A stretch of 64,000 nucleotides of DNA. Origin: JANQSS01 sp965249735 (GTDB lineage Bacteria; Bacteroidota; Bacteroidia; Chitinophagales; Saprospiraceae). Position 1 is the first letter of the stretch. Every line of letters begins with the position of its first letter. Shown here one piece after another: positions 8,717 to 17,917 of this stretch. The DNA is taken from NCBI GenBank assembly GCA_965249735.1, contig CBDFMS010000022.1, forward strand, positions 1 to 64,000, read 5' to 3'. The position numbers and the translations under genes are program-made. The notes beneath the pieces are model-generated. The model searched no databases. It was not told the DNA's origin and worked only from the letters and a program-made list of their open reading frames with translations.

Positions 8717-11011
8717 TTATAACACAGCATATGATTTTTGCACCCAAAATACATACAAGCCAATGAATGTATCAGGATTGTCTTGTTCATATAAATGCCA
8801 ATTTTGAAGTGAGGTAGCTGTAGGGTCATACGGGAATCGATCCAAGTACTTTCTGATTTTCTGAGGATCGTCAAATTCAAATCCTACAAAAGTCAATCTA
8901 AGTGTACGTAAGATATCAGAAATCTGGAGCAGCGTAAAGCATTTCTCCTGGACATGAAACAACAAATCCCGTGTCTCAGATGTGGTATAAAAATCTACTA
9001 TACACGAGATTTTACCGAGAGTTGAAGTGATGGGCATAGTCAGTATATACTGGCGACATTCTTGTATATCTTCAAGCTTCGTTGTATATCCCACTTCTGC
9101 CACGTATTTCTGCGCTGCAGTAATATGAGTTCTACCTTTTTTGCTATATAACCCAACTCTCATTAATGCACCGGCTCTTAGATGATTTGCTAACACCTGC
9201 CATCCCGCTACCGGATCATTCATATGGTGCAATACGCCTATGCATTCAATAAAATTAAAAGATGCGTTCAATAGATGTAAATTCAATATGTCTACTTGTA
9301 TGAATTTTGCCTTATGTATATTCAGTTCATAGGCTTTCCTCTTGGCATAGGCCAAACTCGTCATACTTATATCAACACCAATTATGTTGGCGGATGGAAA
9401 TTCTAGAGATCGGTCAACTACTTGCTTCCCTGTGCCACATCCTGCTATAAGAATATCGATAGGCTCAATATCACCATGGTGTTCTAAAGGGAATTGAGGA
9501 AACAACTTATTTATTTTCTTTGCTAAGGATGTTCTCTTAATTTTGTGCGTCTCCAACCAGCGAGGATACGGGTTTTCTTCATATTGATTGCGTACTTGTT
9601 TAGATATATTATCTTGGAGTGTCCCAAGTTTATCTATTGTATCTCTCCATTGCTTTTCTTCTCTTGGTTCTACAACTTGTCGAACAATTAATCCATCGAA
9701 CTCGGTATCATTATATTTATAAAGCAGGTGGACCAACTCTTCATCCCTCCCTAGATCGCTCAAAGGACAATAACAGGCAACAATGGCAATTTGTATTTTC
9801 ATACTTTGGTTAAAATGTTCTATGCCAGACAGAAGACGTTGTTTCAATTTACGGAATTCGAATTGTTCTATTTCCGAAACGGAAAAGACGTATTCATTTG
9901 AAAAACATTGGTGAGAAAGTGCATAAACTATTGAACAAAGCTCAGATTCTTCTCGAAAGGCAAAACCTGTTGCAGTCATTTTGAGCAGGATTGCCCCTCG
10001 GAGTTTTGTCAATATTTTTTCGAACATGGGATCTCGCAGAATCACTTTTTTTAAAAGAACCAAAAATAAGGGAGTAGACTGGAGTAGACTCGTTACTATC
10101 ATGTATAATTCTCGAAATGTGGGTTCATTGTACTTTTCGATTAAGACCATTAATTCTTGAATCCGGGGATCATGTTTTAGAAGGTTGGCACATGCGAATG
10201 CCATTTCTTGATGGTTTATTCCTTTTGATGAAAAAACCTTGACCAGGTCTTCTATAAGTGCATCGCTGGCTTGTGTTATCGGTTGCCAATTTATGCTTTT
10301 CGCGAAGGCGATCTGATATAACAGGTTGTCCGGGTTCAGGCGCATAGCTGTTTGATGATGAACGATAGCCTTTACTACTTGACTCAATGCCTTAAGAACA
10401 ACACCCATATTATTGTGTATATAACTTGAATATGGATCGATAGAAAGAGACTTCTTAAAGCAAGTCAGAGCTTCTGTGAACCGATCTAAATTATAGAGAA
10501 CAACACCCATATTATTAAGTACTTTGATCGAGTGGGGATGAATTAATTGAGCTTGTTCATAACAAGTCAGAGCTTCTGAGGGTTGCCCAAGGCTATGGAG
10601 TGCCAATCCTTTATTATTTAGTGCAGCAACACAGCTCGGATCGACTTCCAGCGCCTTTTCGTAGTAGACCAATGACGAATCGAATTGGAAACCTCTTCGG
10701 AATGCTTCTCCACAATTATTATAATATTGTGATTTATCCGGATTGCCTTTTATAGCTTTATTTATTAACGACACGGCATTGTCATAGTTTTCTGTTTGGA
10801 GCTCAATGACACCTAACAAATGAAGTGCTCCGTGATGCTGAGCTTGAATTTTTAGTATTGACTTATAGAGGGCTGATGCTCTTTGGAAGTCTCCGGCATG
10901 ATGATATGTCATCCCACTTTGCATCAATTTGGAGGTTGATGACAGCACAAGGTTATCGGAAGAATTCGCTATTGATATTTCAAGTATTCCATCAGAAGTC
11001 AATATACACAT
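8717..11011 (-). CDS. TPR-repeat protein fused to SAM methyltransferase
   Basis: 764 residues. TPR repeats fill about 30-250 (repeated patterns such as ALNNKGLALHSLGQPSEALT, NNMGVVLYNL, NNMGVVLKALSQ). A linker follows, then a class I methyltransferase domain with motif I ILIAGCGTGKQV (about 515), motif II IIGVDIS, and a motif IV-like FIECIGVLHHMNDPV (about 590). SAM-dependent methylation of a protein, peptide or small substrate is expected; the TPRs probably hold the substrate or a partner enzyme. It is last in the putative RiPP operon, 55 bases after the second radical SAM gene, so the candidate substrate is the modified peptide. The start (MCILTSDGI) is the only ATG before the TPRs. Confidence 0.85.
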   Translation of the reverse strand: MCILTSDGILEISIANSSDNLVLSSTSKLMQSGMTYHHAGDFQRASALYKSILKIQAQHHGALHLLGVIELQTENYDNAVSLINKAIKGNPDKSQYYNNCGEAFRRGFQFDSSLVYYEKALEVDPSCVAALNNKGLALHSLGQPSEALTCYEQAQLIHPHSIKVLNNMGVVLYNLDRFTEALTCFKKSLSIDPYSSYIHNNMGVVLKALSQVVKAIVHHQTAMRLNPDNLLYQIAFAKSINWQPITQASDALIEDLVKVFSSKGINHQEMAFACANLLKHDPRIQELMVLIEKYNEPTFRELYMIVTSLLQSTPLFLVLLKKVILRDPMFEKILTKLRGAILLKMTATGFAFREESELCSIVYALSHQCFSNEYVFSVSEIEQFEFRKLKQRLLSGIEHFNQSMKIQIAIVACYCPLSDLGRDEELVHLLYKYNDTEFDGLIVRQVVEPREEKQWRDTIDKLGTLQDNISKQVRNQYEENPYPRWLETHKIKRTSLAKKINKLFPQFPLEHHGDIEPIDILIAGCGTGKQVVDRSLEFPSANIIGVDISMTSLAYAKRKAYELNIHKAKFIQVDILNLHLLNASFNFIECIGVLHHMNDPVAGWQVLANHLRAGALMRVGLYSKKGRTHITAAQKYVAEVGYTTKLEDIQECRQYILTMPITSTLGKISCIVDFYTTSETRDLLFHVQEKCFTLLQISDILRTLRLTFVGFEFDDPQKIRKYLDRFPYDPTATSLQNWHLYEQDNPDTFIGLYVFWVQKSYAVL

Positions 11012-11066
11012 GGTTTATTCCATTAGGTAAAAACGAGATTTAATTACCCCCCAAAAGATGCCATGG

Positions 11067-13070
11067 TCAATTAGCTCGAATAAGTAATTCCATTTGCTCC
11101 AGTTGTTTCAGCAAATTTTGAATCGATTGATTTTTTTGCGGCGATCTTTTTAAGGATGTCCTGTTGGTTCTATCTATTATGTGTGTTAATTGAGCAAGTG
11201 TAACTCCCTTATTTGCGATATTCAAGACCAGTTGAGCAATAGGTTGTATACGAACTATTTCAGAATCATCATTACGTTGGGTATAAAATACGAAGGTGCC
11301 GGGTTTCATATTTAGATTATCAGGGCAAAAATTTCCAACGTGCTCAAAAGTCGCGGTTACCGCAGAGGGATTTGTATACCAAATTGTATCTGAACCATTA
11401 TTAGTATTTTTTACTATCGGCGGTTCATACTTATTAGAGCGAAACTGATCTTTGAGGAGCTCCCATTCGATCATTTCACTATATACCGGGCCTTCAAGTT
11501 GTTCTTGTTGAATAAAAAACTTTAAAAAGAAAATAAAATCTCTTATTGCACCATAATATAATTGCGATTTTGATTTGCCGATAATTTTGTTTTGGTTTTT
11601 AATCCATTTTGCCCAGGCCTGTAGAAGATCAAGTGGATCAACTCCTTCTTCATCTAATTTAAAGATCACCGAGCGGAGAATACTAATATTCGGAAGATAT
11701 TCTTCCGCTGCCCGAATAACGTCTATGCTAAGGTTTTCGTAGTAATTCAATCGTGAGAAACGTGAAAAAATCTCAAAATGATTTTTCATGATTTCACAAT
11801 TTTCCAAGTGTGTATGTACTGAAAGTGGAAAATCTGCAAAATATGAATCAAATAAAAGATCGTCTTTGATTGATTCATATGTCGGACTGCCGCGGTAAGG
11901 ACAATACCCAAAAAGATGAACAGTAGACTCTGGAAGTCGTAGGTAGGAATATGCTCGCTTTAGTGTCCCTCTAAGCGACACATCCGACTCTCCCGGCAAA
12001 CCGGAAATGAACCCAACTGTCGGATTGATTCCAGCTTCCTTGGTTTTGCAAATGATATAATCGGCATAATCCAAATTCTGGTTTTTGTCAATTTTCGCTT
12101 GCATTTCTTGGGTCCCTGTTTCAACACCAAAATAAATATCTCTACATCCGGCGCGCTGCATCCAATATATTTGTTCCTCATCGAGAGTATCTGTGCGCGA
12201 ACTACAAGTCCAGGTTACATTTAATTCACTATCTACTAATTGGCGGCAAAAACGTAATACCCATTTGCGGTTTGTAGTAAACAAGTCATGGGTGAAGTTA
12301 AAATCTGTTCTATCATAAGTGTTCTTGACTTCATTGAGCTCCCGAATTATACGATCTGGACTTTTAATCCGATGCTTTCTTTTCCAATAAGGAGCAGTAA
12401 CACAAAAATTACATTTAAAAGGACAACCTCGACCAATCTCGATCCAAATATCGTCTTGTGGATTTAAGTCGATCAAAGAAAAATCCGGCCATGGGAGGCT
12501 ATCCAAATCCTGTATAAGAGGTAGTTCTGGATTACTGATAATTGCTCCACCAACACGGTAGGTCAAGTTACCGACTTTACCCATATCACCAGTGTGTATC
12601 AAAGCATCAATCAGGGATTGAAATGCCGCTTCTCCTTCGCTGCGGATAATATAGTCCACCACGGAGAATGCTCGAAGCGTGTCTCTATGATTGACGGTAG
12701 CATATACTCCTCCAAATAGCGTTAACGTTTCTGGGCGAATTGATTTGATCGCCTTACAAATTTGTAATAGATGATGATACGAGTCCGTCTCGGTCATAAA
12801 ACCTATGAGATCAGGGTCAAAATCCAGTAGCCATTCGGCGGCGGCCTGATAAAAATTTTGCGACATAGGTAACATAGCCGAATTAATTGCTTTGTTTAAA
12901 TCAGCAATTGAAATCTTGGCTAATGAGTTCACTGCCCCAGCTATAGAAAGTAGGCCCATAGGGACAAAAGTCTGAGCGTAGCGCACAGGATCTTTAGTGA
13001 CAGAGTGACTGGTGGCCAAATTTAAGGCACTATGATCGAGATGCGGACTGGTAACAAGTAATATGTTCAT
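11067..13070 (-). CDS. Radical SAM protein with cobalamin-binding-like N-terminus
   Basis: 667 residues. Residues 1-150 resemble the B12-binding Rossmann domain of this class (VPMGLLSIAGAVNS, FDPDLIGFMTETDSYH, TLFGGVYATVN), although no DxHxxG cobalamin motif is visible. The radical SAM core has IEIGRGCPFKCNFC with cluster cysteines C216, C220 and C223, plus GVETGTQEMQ and NPTVGFISGLPGE. The last ~110 residues (from about GTFVFYTQRNDD) look like a small winged-helix domain, possibly a PqqD/RRE-like peptide-recognition module. Such enzymes methylate unactivated carbons or do other radical chemistry. The ATG overlaps the decarboxylase stop by four bases, which ties it to the same operon. Confidence 0.88.
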   Translation of the reverse strand: MNILLVTSPHLDHSALNLATSHSVTKDPVRYAQTFVPMGLLSIAGAVNSLAKISIADLNKAINSAMLPMSQNFYQAAAEWLLDFDPDLIGFMTETDSYHHLLQICKAIKSIRPETLTLFGGVYATVNHRDTLRAFSVVDYIIRSEGEAAFQSLIDALIHTGDMGKVGNLTYRVGGAIISNPELPLIQDLDSLPWPDFSLIDLNPQDDIWIEIGRGCPFKCNFCVTAPYWKRKHRIKSPDRIIRELNEVKNTYDRTDFNFTHDLFTTNRKWVLRFCRQLVDSELNVTWTCSSRTDTLDEEQIYWMQRAGCRDIYFGVETGTQEMQAKIDKNQNLDYADYIICKTKEAGINPTVGFISGLPGESDVSLRGTLKRAYSYLRLPESTVHLFGYCPYRGSPTYESIKDDLLFDSYFADFPLSVHTHLENCEIMKNHFEIFSRFSRLNYYENLSIDVIRAAEEYLPNISILRSVIFKLDEEGVDPLDLLQAWAKWIKNQNKIIGKSKSQLYYGAIRDFIFFLKFFIQQEQLEGPVYSEMIEWELLKDQFRSNKYEPPIVKNTNNGSDTIWYTNPSAVTATFEHVGNFCPDNLNMKPGTFVFYTQRNDDSEIVRIQPIAQLVLNIANKGVTLAQLTHIIDRTNRTSLKRSPQKNQSIQNLLKQLEQMELLIRAN

Positions 13071-14503
13071 ATCCGGCCATTGATTTTATTTCGAGCTTTA
13101 TAGCGATGGGCCTCCTTTTGAATAGACGCGATAATGTCTTTTAACTGATGAAATTCCAACATTGGGTTCAAGAGTACTACACGCAATACGATACGTTCGC
13201 CCACTTGTGTAGTTGAAATTAATGGTCCACCCGTAATAAATAATTTTTTTTGAATGGCTAGATTAATTCTGTCAAGTTCTTTATCCTTCAGATCCGGATG
13301 CACAAAACGGAAGCAAACAATATTTGTGTCGGGCTCAGTGATTAAAACAAAATCACTATTCGAACGAATTTGGTTGGCAAATTCTTCAGCCAGCATTACG
13401 CTGTGGTCAACCAGGTCTGCAATCGCTTCTGATCCAAAGTATTTGATCGTCATCCATAATTTTAATGCTTCCAAGCGCCTGGAACCATCAAGATGCCAAG
13501 CTCCAGCATCGGCCATATTTTCATCTTTGATAGCATATTCGCTATTGAACTTTAAAGGTTCTTTGAAGGCCTCTTCCCTTAATAATAAAGCTCCTACAGA
13601 ATAGGACACGTAAAGGGATTTGTGTGGATCTACTGATACAGAATCGGCTTCATGCCAGCCAGAAACAGCAGCAGCTGATTTGTGGCTATAGCCCATCATA
13701 CCACCATGTGCAGCGTCAATGTGGCACCATGCTCCAAAAGCATGGGCTGCAGATATAAATTCATCTGCCGATTCCATCACTCCTGCATTGGTCGTTCCGG
13801 CTGTACAAATAAACAAGAATGGATTTTTCCCGTTGTTTTGAGCCCGTTCAGCAGCTGAATATACCTGTCCCGGTTGCAACCTCCCCTCGTTATCTGTTTT
13901 TATACGAACAACCGAAACATCACCTAAGCCGGTTAGAGCAGCGGCTTTATCAATAGAAAAATGAGATTGATCGCTGGCTATGATGCAATATGCTTCGCGG
14001 TATTGTCGAGGTTGTTTGGCATAGGACCGGGCGAGTGCCAGATAAGTAGCCAGACAATTGCTCATTGTACCTCCTGACGTAAGTAAACCTGTGGCTCGTT
14101 CCCCGTAACCAACTCGCGCTTTCATCCAATCAATGACCTCCGTTTCAAGCGCTAGAGCAATTGGAGCTTCTTCCCAAATAAATGCGCACATATTCATCGC
14201 TCCAATGAGTAAGTCAGCGATAACAGAAACAGTTGCAGGTGGAGGGACCATATGAGCCAATGACCAACTGTGGCGACTATTGACAGCGTGAGCAACAACT
14301 TTGCTGCGAACCTCAGACAATATTGAGGCCATTGTTTGTCCTTGCTTTTGTTCAAGGTTAAAATCGATGACCTTCGGTGGTGGTTCGAATGCAGTTTGGG
14401 GAACAAATATTTCTTCTAATATCTCATTCAGAAGGCCTAAATAATCTCCGTTACCATTTAGTTTAAAGGCTTGCAATCTCGCGTTGCTTACTTTAATAGA
14501 CAT
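13067..14503 (-). CDS. PLP-dependent group II amino acid decarboxylase
   Basis: About 478 residues from the ATG at 14503 (MSIKVSNARLQAF); an upstream in-frame ATG at 14578 would overlap the SPASM radical SAM gene by 86 bases and is less likely. Family motifs: TSGGTMSNCLATYLALARSY, ICTAGTTNAGVMESADEF, the substrate/PLP region WCHIDAAHGGMMG and the Schiff-base lysine in SVDPHKSLYVSY. Group II decarboxylases of this kind remove the alpha-carboxylate of aromatic or acidic amino acids. Here the gene lies between two radical SAM genes and overlaps the B12-type one by four bases, so it may supply an amine or act on a peptide-derived residue. That is inference; the sequence does not fix the substrate. 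Confidence 0.9.
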   Translation of the reverse strand: MSIKVSNARLQAFKLNGNGDYLGLLNEILEEIFVPQTAFEPPPKVIDFNLEQKQGQTMASILSEVRSKVVAHAVNSRHSWSLAHMVPPPATVSVIADLLIGAMNMCAFIWEEAPIALALETEVIDWMKARVGYGERATGLLTSGGTMSNCLATYLALARSYAKQPRQYREAYCIIASDQSHFSIDKAAALTGLGDVSVVRIKTDNEGRLQPGQVYSAAERAQNNGKNPFLFICTAGTTNAGVMESADEFISAAHAFGAWCHIDAAHGGMMGYSHKSAAAVSGWHEADSVSVDPHKSLYVSYSVGALLLREEAFKEPLKFNSEYAIKDENMADAGAWHLDGSRRLEALKLWMTIKYFGSEAIADLVDHSVMLAEEFANQIRSNSDFVLITEPDTNIVCFRFVHPDLKDKELDRINLAIQKKLFITGGPLISTTQVGERIVLRVVLLNPMLEFHQLKDIIASIQKEAHRYKARNKINGRI

Positions 14504-15725
14504 AGCCCATATCTGATCGTAAACGCTCAGTCCGCAGGCGTAAATCTTCCTTTTCAAATGCCGTAGCACCACATCCAATCAGTTCTCCATTGAGTACTAA
14601 GGACATTACCGGACAACGATTAGCGCAAAAATAGTCTTTACTGTTGTAGCTACAACGGTTACATGATTTTTCAATGAAAGGCTCCCACGTAATCGCTCGC
14701 ATGTCTTCAAATGAGTGTTCCCATAATAGAGAAAATCTTTGATTTCGTACATTTCCGGCAGAAAATGCCTCGATGGATGCGCTTGAAACACAGGGATATA
14801 CTTCACCGTCCGCAGCGATATAAGCGATGGATCGTGAACAATGCTCACGCCTGGTCATGTACATGAGATTTAGAGCATAATTAAAGAACTTGCTCACACA
14901 TGGCCCTGTTTCTTTATCTTTTTCCTCTTCAAATTTCTTTTGCATTATAAAGAGCTCGGCTGAAGTTGCAGCATTTTCTTTACCCAAGGCATGGATATCC
15001 GTATGCAATAACCCTCGACCAAGGGGATTAAATGTTACGGTTCGGAAAATAATATCGTGGTCTGTGCACCAATTAAGCATTTGTTCTAACTCGTGAAGGT
15101 TTGCCTTGGAGATAACGGTCGAAATGGAATGTGGGACTCCCATAGCTTTCATCAACATAAGCTTCTCCTTCATCAATGCGAAAGTAGAGCGCCCTCCGCG
15201 TATAAAATGATGCGCTTCAATGCCGTCCACACTTAACGTAACACGGCAGTTTTTTTTAGGTATCCGCTCAAGAAGTTCGGGCGTCAGATAACTACCGTTA
15301 CTCACGATCGCTATAATAAAATCGAGTTTAGCAGCATATTCGAGAATTTCTGGAAAATCTTTCCGGATATAGGGTTCTCCACCAGCCAATACGATAGAAA
15401 ATGTACCTAATGCTTTCAAATCGTCAAGAATGTCTTTAATCTCGTCAAGCGTTAACTCATTCTTACGAGGCCGTCCAGCATCAATATAGCAATGTGTACA
15501 AGTAAGATTACATCTTCGAGTAACCTCAAACCACACAATCAACGGACTTTTTAAGTGAAAATCAGAACCTACTGAAATATGTTTTAATCGGTATGGCTCT
15601 AGTTCTTCAACCGTTGATGCCGATGTCAGAAGAGTTTTGACGTCATCGCTGTACAAATCAATAAAGCCGTCGGGGAAGACAACCAAATAACCGAATTTCT
15701 CTTTGCTGTATCGAAGGCTCTGCAT
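14493..15725 (-). CDS. Radical SAM/SPASM peptide-modifying enzyme
   Basis: 410 residues. The N-terminal ~60 residues (GYLVVFPDGFIDLYSDDVKT) precede the radical SAM core with TRRCNLTCTHCY (C72, C76, C79), GGEPYIRKDF and TLSVDG motifs. The C-terminal SPASM region (about 300-390) has a rich cysteine set: REHCSRS, GEVYPCVSS, SCNRCSYN, YFCANRCPV and LIGCGAT, enough for two auxiliary 4Fe-4S clusters. This is the PqqE/AlbA-like architecture used for peptide maturation. It is the first enzyme gene after two small peptide genes and overlaps the decarboxylase start by 11 bases. Its likely substrate is one or both of those peptides. Confidence 0.92.
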   Translation of the reverse strand: MQSLRYSKEKFGYLVVFPDGFIDLYSDDVKTLLTSASTVEELEPYRLKHISVGSDFHLKSPLIVWFEVTRRCNLTCTHCYIDAGRPRKNELTLDEIKDILDDLKALGTFSIVLAGGEPYIRKDFPEILEYAAKLDFIIAIVSNGSYLTPELLERIPKKNCRVTLSVDGIEAHHFIRGGRSTFALMKEKLMLMKAMGVPHSISTVISKANLHELEQMLNWCTDHDIIFRTVTFNPLGRGLLHTDIHALGKENAATSAELFIMQKKFEEEKDKETGPCVSKFFNYALNLMYMTRREHCSRSIAYIAADGEVYPCVSSASIEAFSAGNVRNQRFSLLWEHSFEDMRAITWEPFIEKSCNRCSYNSKDYFCANRCPVMSLVLNGELIGCGATAFEKEDLRLRTERLRSDMGYVY

Positions 15726-15972
15726 AAATTTTTTCCTTTGAGTACCACTTTAATAGAGACGTGTATCGTTTACATGGATTCAGCATCGCGTAGGTAATCA
15801 TTTCTCTAGTATATTATATCGGATTATGACGATAAAGTGGAAAATAATAAAGACCAGGTCACAACTTATTTCTTTTTGTAATGCTGTAATGTCCGTCTTG
15901 AAAACATTTGAATTCAACCATACAAATCCATATGCCTTGAAAAGTACCAAGCCAAATTCAAGAATACTAAGT

Positions 15973-16173
15973 CTATTTCGCTGTACCGACTTGGATGGAA
16001 GCAGGAGAAATCTTGTCATTGACTACTTCAACTTGAATTTCTACATTTCCGAGGCTACCTGTTTCTTTCCAAAATTCTTGTATCTGTTTTCTTTGCTCCT
16101 CAGTCAAATTAATGCAGACACTTTGAATCCCCTTGCCTTCAATTCGTGATAAATCTTTTTTTTGGTCTTTCAT
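15973..16173 (-). CDS. Candidate RiPP precursor peptide 2
   Basis: 66 residues, starts MKDQKKDLSRIEGKG. The middle (INLTEEQRKQIQEFWKETGS) looks like a helical leader and the tail NDKISPASIQVGTAK is identical to that of the peptide encoded 69 bases upstream. No Cys in the tail, no double-Gly leader cleavage site, no signal peptide. The strongest reason to call it a precursor is position: two paralogous small genes directly before a SPASM radical SAM gene, on the same strand. It is unusual in that the C-terminal part is more conserved than the N-terminal part. It could instead be a small carrier or structural protein. Confidence 0.7.
   Translation of the reverse strand: MKDQKKDLSRIEGKGIQSVCINLTEEQRKQIQEFWKETGSLGNVEIQVEVVNDKISPASIQVGTAK
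15975..16060. repeat. Direct repeat shared by the two precursor genes (copy 1; copy 2 at 16244-16329)
   Basis: The DNA encoding the last ~29 residues of the two small peptides is nearly the same: the first ~40 bases from the stop codon match exactly, and later differences are mostly synonymous (for example cttgtcattgac versus cttatcattaac). Similarity drops toward the N-terminal codons. This indicates tandem duplication with selection or gene conversion on the C-terminal part. Confidence 0.85.
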
Positions 16174-16241
16174 AATTATTATTTGTTGATAATGTATCTC
16201 TAGTTGTTGGATACGATATGTTTAATAATGCGATAATTTGC

Positions 16242-16439
16242 TTATTTCGCTGTACCGACTTGGATGGAAGCAGGAGAAATCTTATCATTAACTACTTCGA
16301 CTTGAATTTCTACGCTTCCTAGACTTCCTGTAACTTCCCAAAAATTTTGTATTTCTTTTTTTTGTTCTTCTGAAAGTTTAATAGTAAGGCCATGCATTTG
16401 TTTAGAGTAAACACCGGAAAATTCTTCTTTTTTATTCAT
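16242..16439 (-). CDS. Candidate RiPP precursor peptide 1
   Basis: 65 residues, starts MNKKEEFSGVYSKQ, continues ITIK-like leader segment TIKLSEEQKKEIQNFWEVTG and ends in the shared tail NDKISPASIQVGTAK. It is the first gene of the minus-strand cluster, with about 1 kb of upstream DNA that lacks a clear gene, so the operon promoter should lie just after 16439. The tail contains Ser, Thr, Lys, Asp and Asn side chains that radical SAM enzymes can modify, but no cysteine for thioether bridges. Precursor role is inferred from size, pairing and neighbours. Confidence 0.72.
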   Translation of the reverse strand: MNKKEEFSGVYSKQMHGLTIKLSEEQKKEIQNFWEVTGSLGSVEIQVEVVNDKISPASIQVGTAK

Positions 16440-17439
16440 GATTCGTTTTTTATATGAACAATTAGGTTTTGTACCTATAATAAGTCATCTAATTATTTTT
16501 GAAATATTTAAAATCCTCTGAAAATATTTGAAAATACCATGTCATTAACTGTAAAACAAACTGCTTATAACCCTGATGCGTTTTTCCAAATGTAATAGTA
16601 ATTAGTAATAGTTGCAAGAGTAGGTTGTTAACTTCTGATGAACATCATTATTTCATTGGAGCTGATTCGGTTCGGATATTTTCTTCCAATTGCCATAAAT
16701 TGATGAGTATTCTGACCATGTGTACGTGCCAAAAAAAGATTTTCATCCTTCGTACTTTGTAATAAACAACCGTGTATTGTATGATTTTATTCATTTATTC
16801 AAATGGTTAACATGTTAGTCTGTCAGCTTTCAATCTATGGTTATTCTCTTCTCTATTGTACGGTTTGAATTATTGATAAATAATTTAAGTATAAACACGC
16901 ATCATTCACGTCTTTTAATTTAGTTCGAATTAAAGATGAGGACTGCGCCTTGAGCTTGAATACATCCTTTCAAAGTAGTTGAGGTAACTTGACGTCAATG
17001 ACAATTCTGGCATCTCAGTGAAAAAACTGATGGCTTAAATGTCAGTGCACGCGACTAATTTTTAATTAGCGAAACTGAACATTACTCCGATTTGTTAGTC
17101 AAAGACATAACGTAAAAATACGGTAAATACAAAACAGGTAATTCTTGCACTGTAATTAGGCTGAACACCATTTAGCTTTAGGTATTGGTTGATTTGTGTT
17201 TGTGTTGTACATTACTAATATGGAAAAATAACTATTGGTAAGCTCGATAGAATATCAGTAGTGCTAAAACGAGGAAAAACATTCAGCAATCAAAATACCA
17301 ATGGCATAAAAGATCTAATTGATGGTCTTGTAAATGTTAGTGCTGCTGTTGAATGATTTTATGTGCTACAAGAGTTGAAAATCTCCATAAATGACGTATT
17401 AGAACATTTAATTCAAGTTTTAAATAGAACACCAATAAA
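16440..17439. other. 1-kb intergenic region with possible gene fossils
   Basis: No convincing intact gene. On the minus strand around 16650-16780 a short open stretch reads CLLQSTKDENLFLARTHGQ and then NTHQFMAIGRKYPNRISS, which looks protein-like but has no start or family I can name. On the plus strand 17226-17358 an ATG-less stretch reads GKLDRISVVLKRGKTF and NGIKDLIDGLVNVSAAVE before a stop. Both could be remnants of decayed genes. The promoter of the peptide operon should be near the left end and that of the DUF1508 gene near the right end, but no clear Bacteroidota -33/-7 pair was found. Confidence 0.4.
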
Positions 17440-17772
17440 ATGAAAGGAACTTATAATCTATTTACGGGAACCAACAGTCAATATTATTGGAATCTGACTG
17501 CTCCAAATAATGAAATAATCCTACAAAGTGAAAGCTATACCACAAAACAAAACGCATTGAACGGTATTGGATCGTGTCGAACTAATTCACCATTGGACTC
17601 CAGATATCAAAGAAGAATTGCTAAAAACAGCCAATACTATTTCAATTTAACGGCCTTAAATTATCAGATAATTGGAGTGAGTGAAATGTATACTACGGTA
17701 GCCAACAGAGATAATGGAATAATGGCATGCAAGAAATATGGACCTGGAGCGACATTGAACGATAAGACCTGA
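17440..17772 (+). CDS. YegP-like DUF1508 protein, two repeats
   Basis: 110 residues with two tandem DUF1508 units: SQYYWNLTAPNNEIILQSES followed by YTTKQNALNGIGSC, and SQYYFNLTALNYQIIGVSEM followed by YTTVANRDNGIMACKK. YegP-family proteins are small cytoplasmic beta-rich proteins of uncertain role, usually 110 residues with exactly this duplication, so the gene appears complete. It stands alone on the plus strand, just before IS3-derived debris. Confidence 0.88.
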   Translation: MKGTYNLFTGTNSQYYWNLTAPNNEIILQSESYTTKQNALNGIGSCRTNSPLDSRYQRRIAKNSQYYFNLTALNYQIIGVSEMYTTVANRDNGIMACKKYGPGATLNDKT

Positions 17773-17917
17773 CACAGTAAAACTACACGAAGTTTTTCTC
17801 AACATTCATGCCTCGGTTATTCCTACGATGATTAGGCGGTGTTTTGTCAGATTATATTTGCCGTACAGTTGGAACTAATGTTGATAAAGTTATAACTGAT
17901 GCAGCGGAATGTGGTCA

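Noticed and set aside
14504..14578. Earlier start for the PLP decarboxylase
   Set aside because: It would put 86 bases of overlap on the radical SAM gene; the ATG at 14503 is followed by family-like sequence.
15798..16149. Small frames overlapping the second precursor gene
   Set aside because: Opposite-strand or out-of-frame shadows of the peptide gene; no conserved counterpart in the first peptide copy.
15973..16439. CRISPR-like or satellite repeat
   Set aside because: Only two copies, each inside a coding frame, with codon-wise differences; a gene duplication explains it.
8717..16439. Lanthipeptide or sactipeptide cluster
   Set aside because: The tail of the peptides has no Cys, and no LanB/LanC/LanM or peptidase-containing transporter gene is present.
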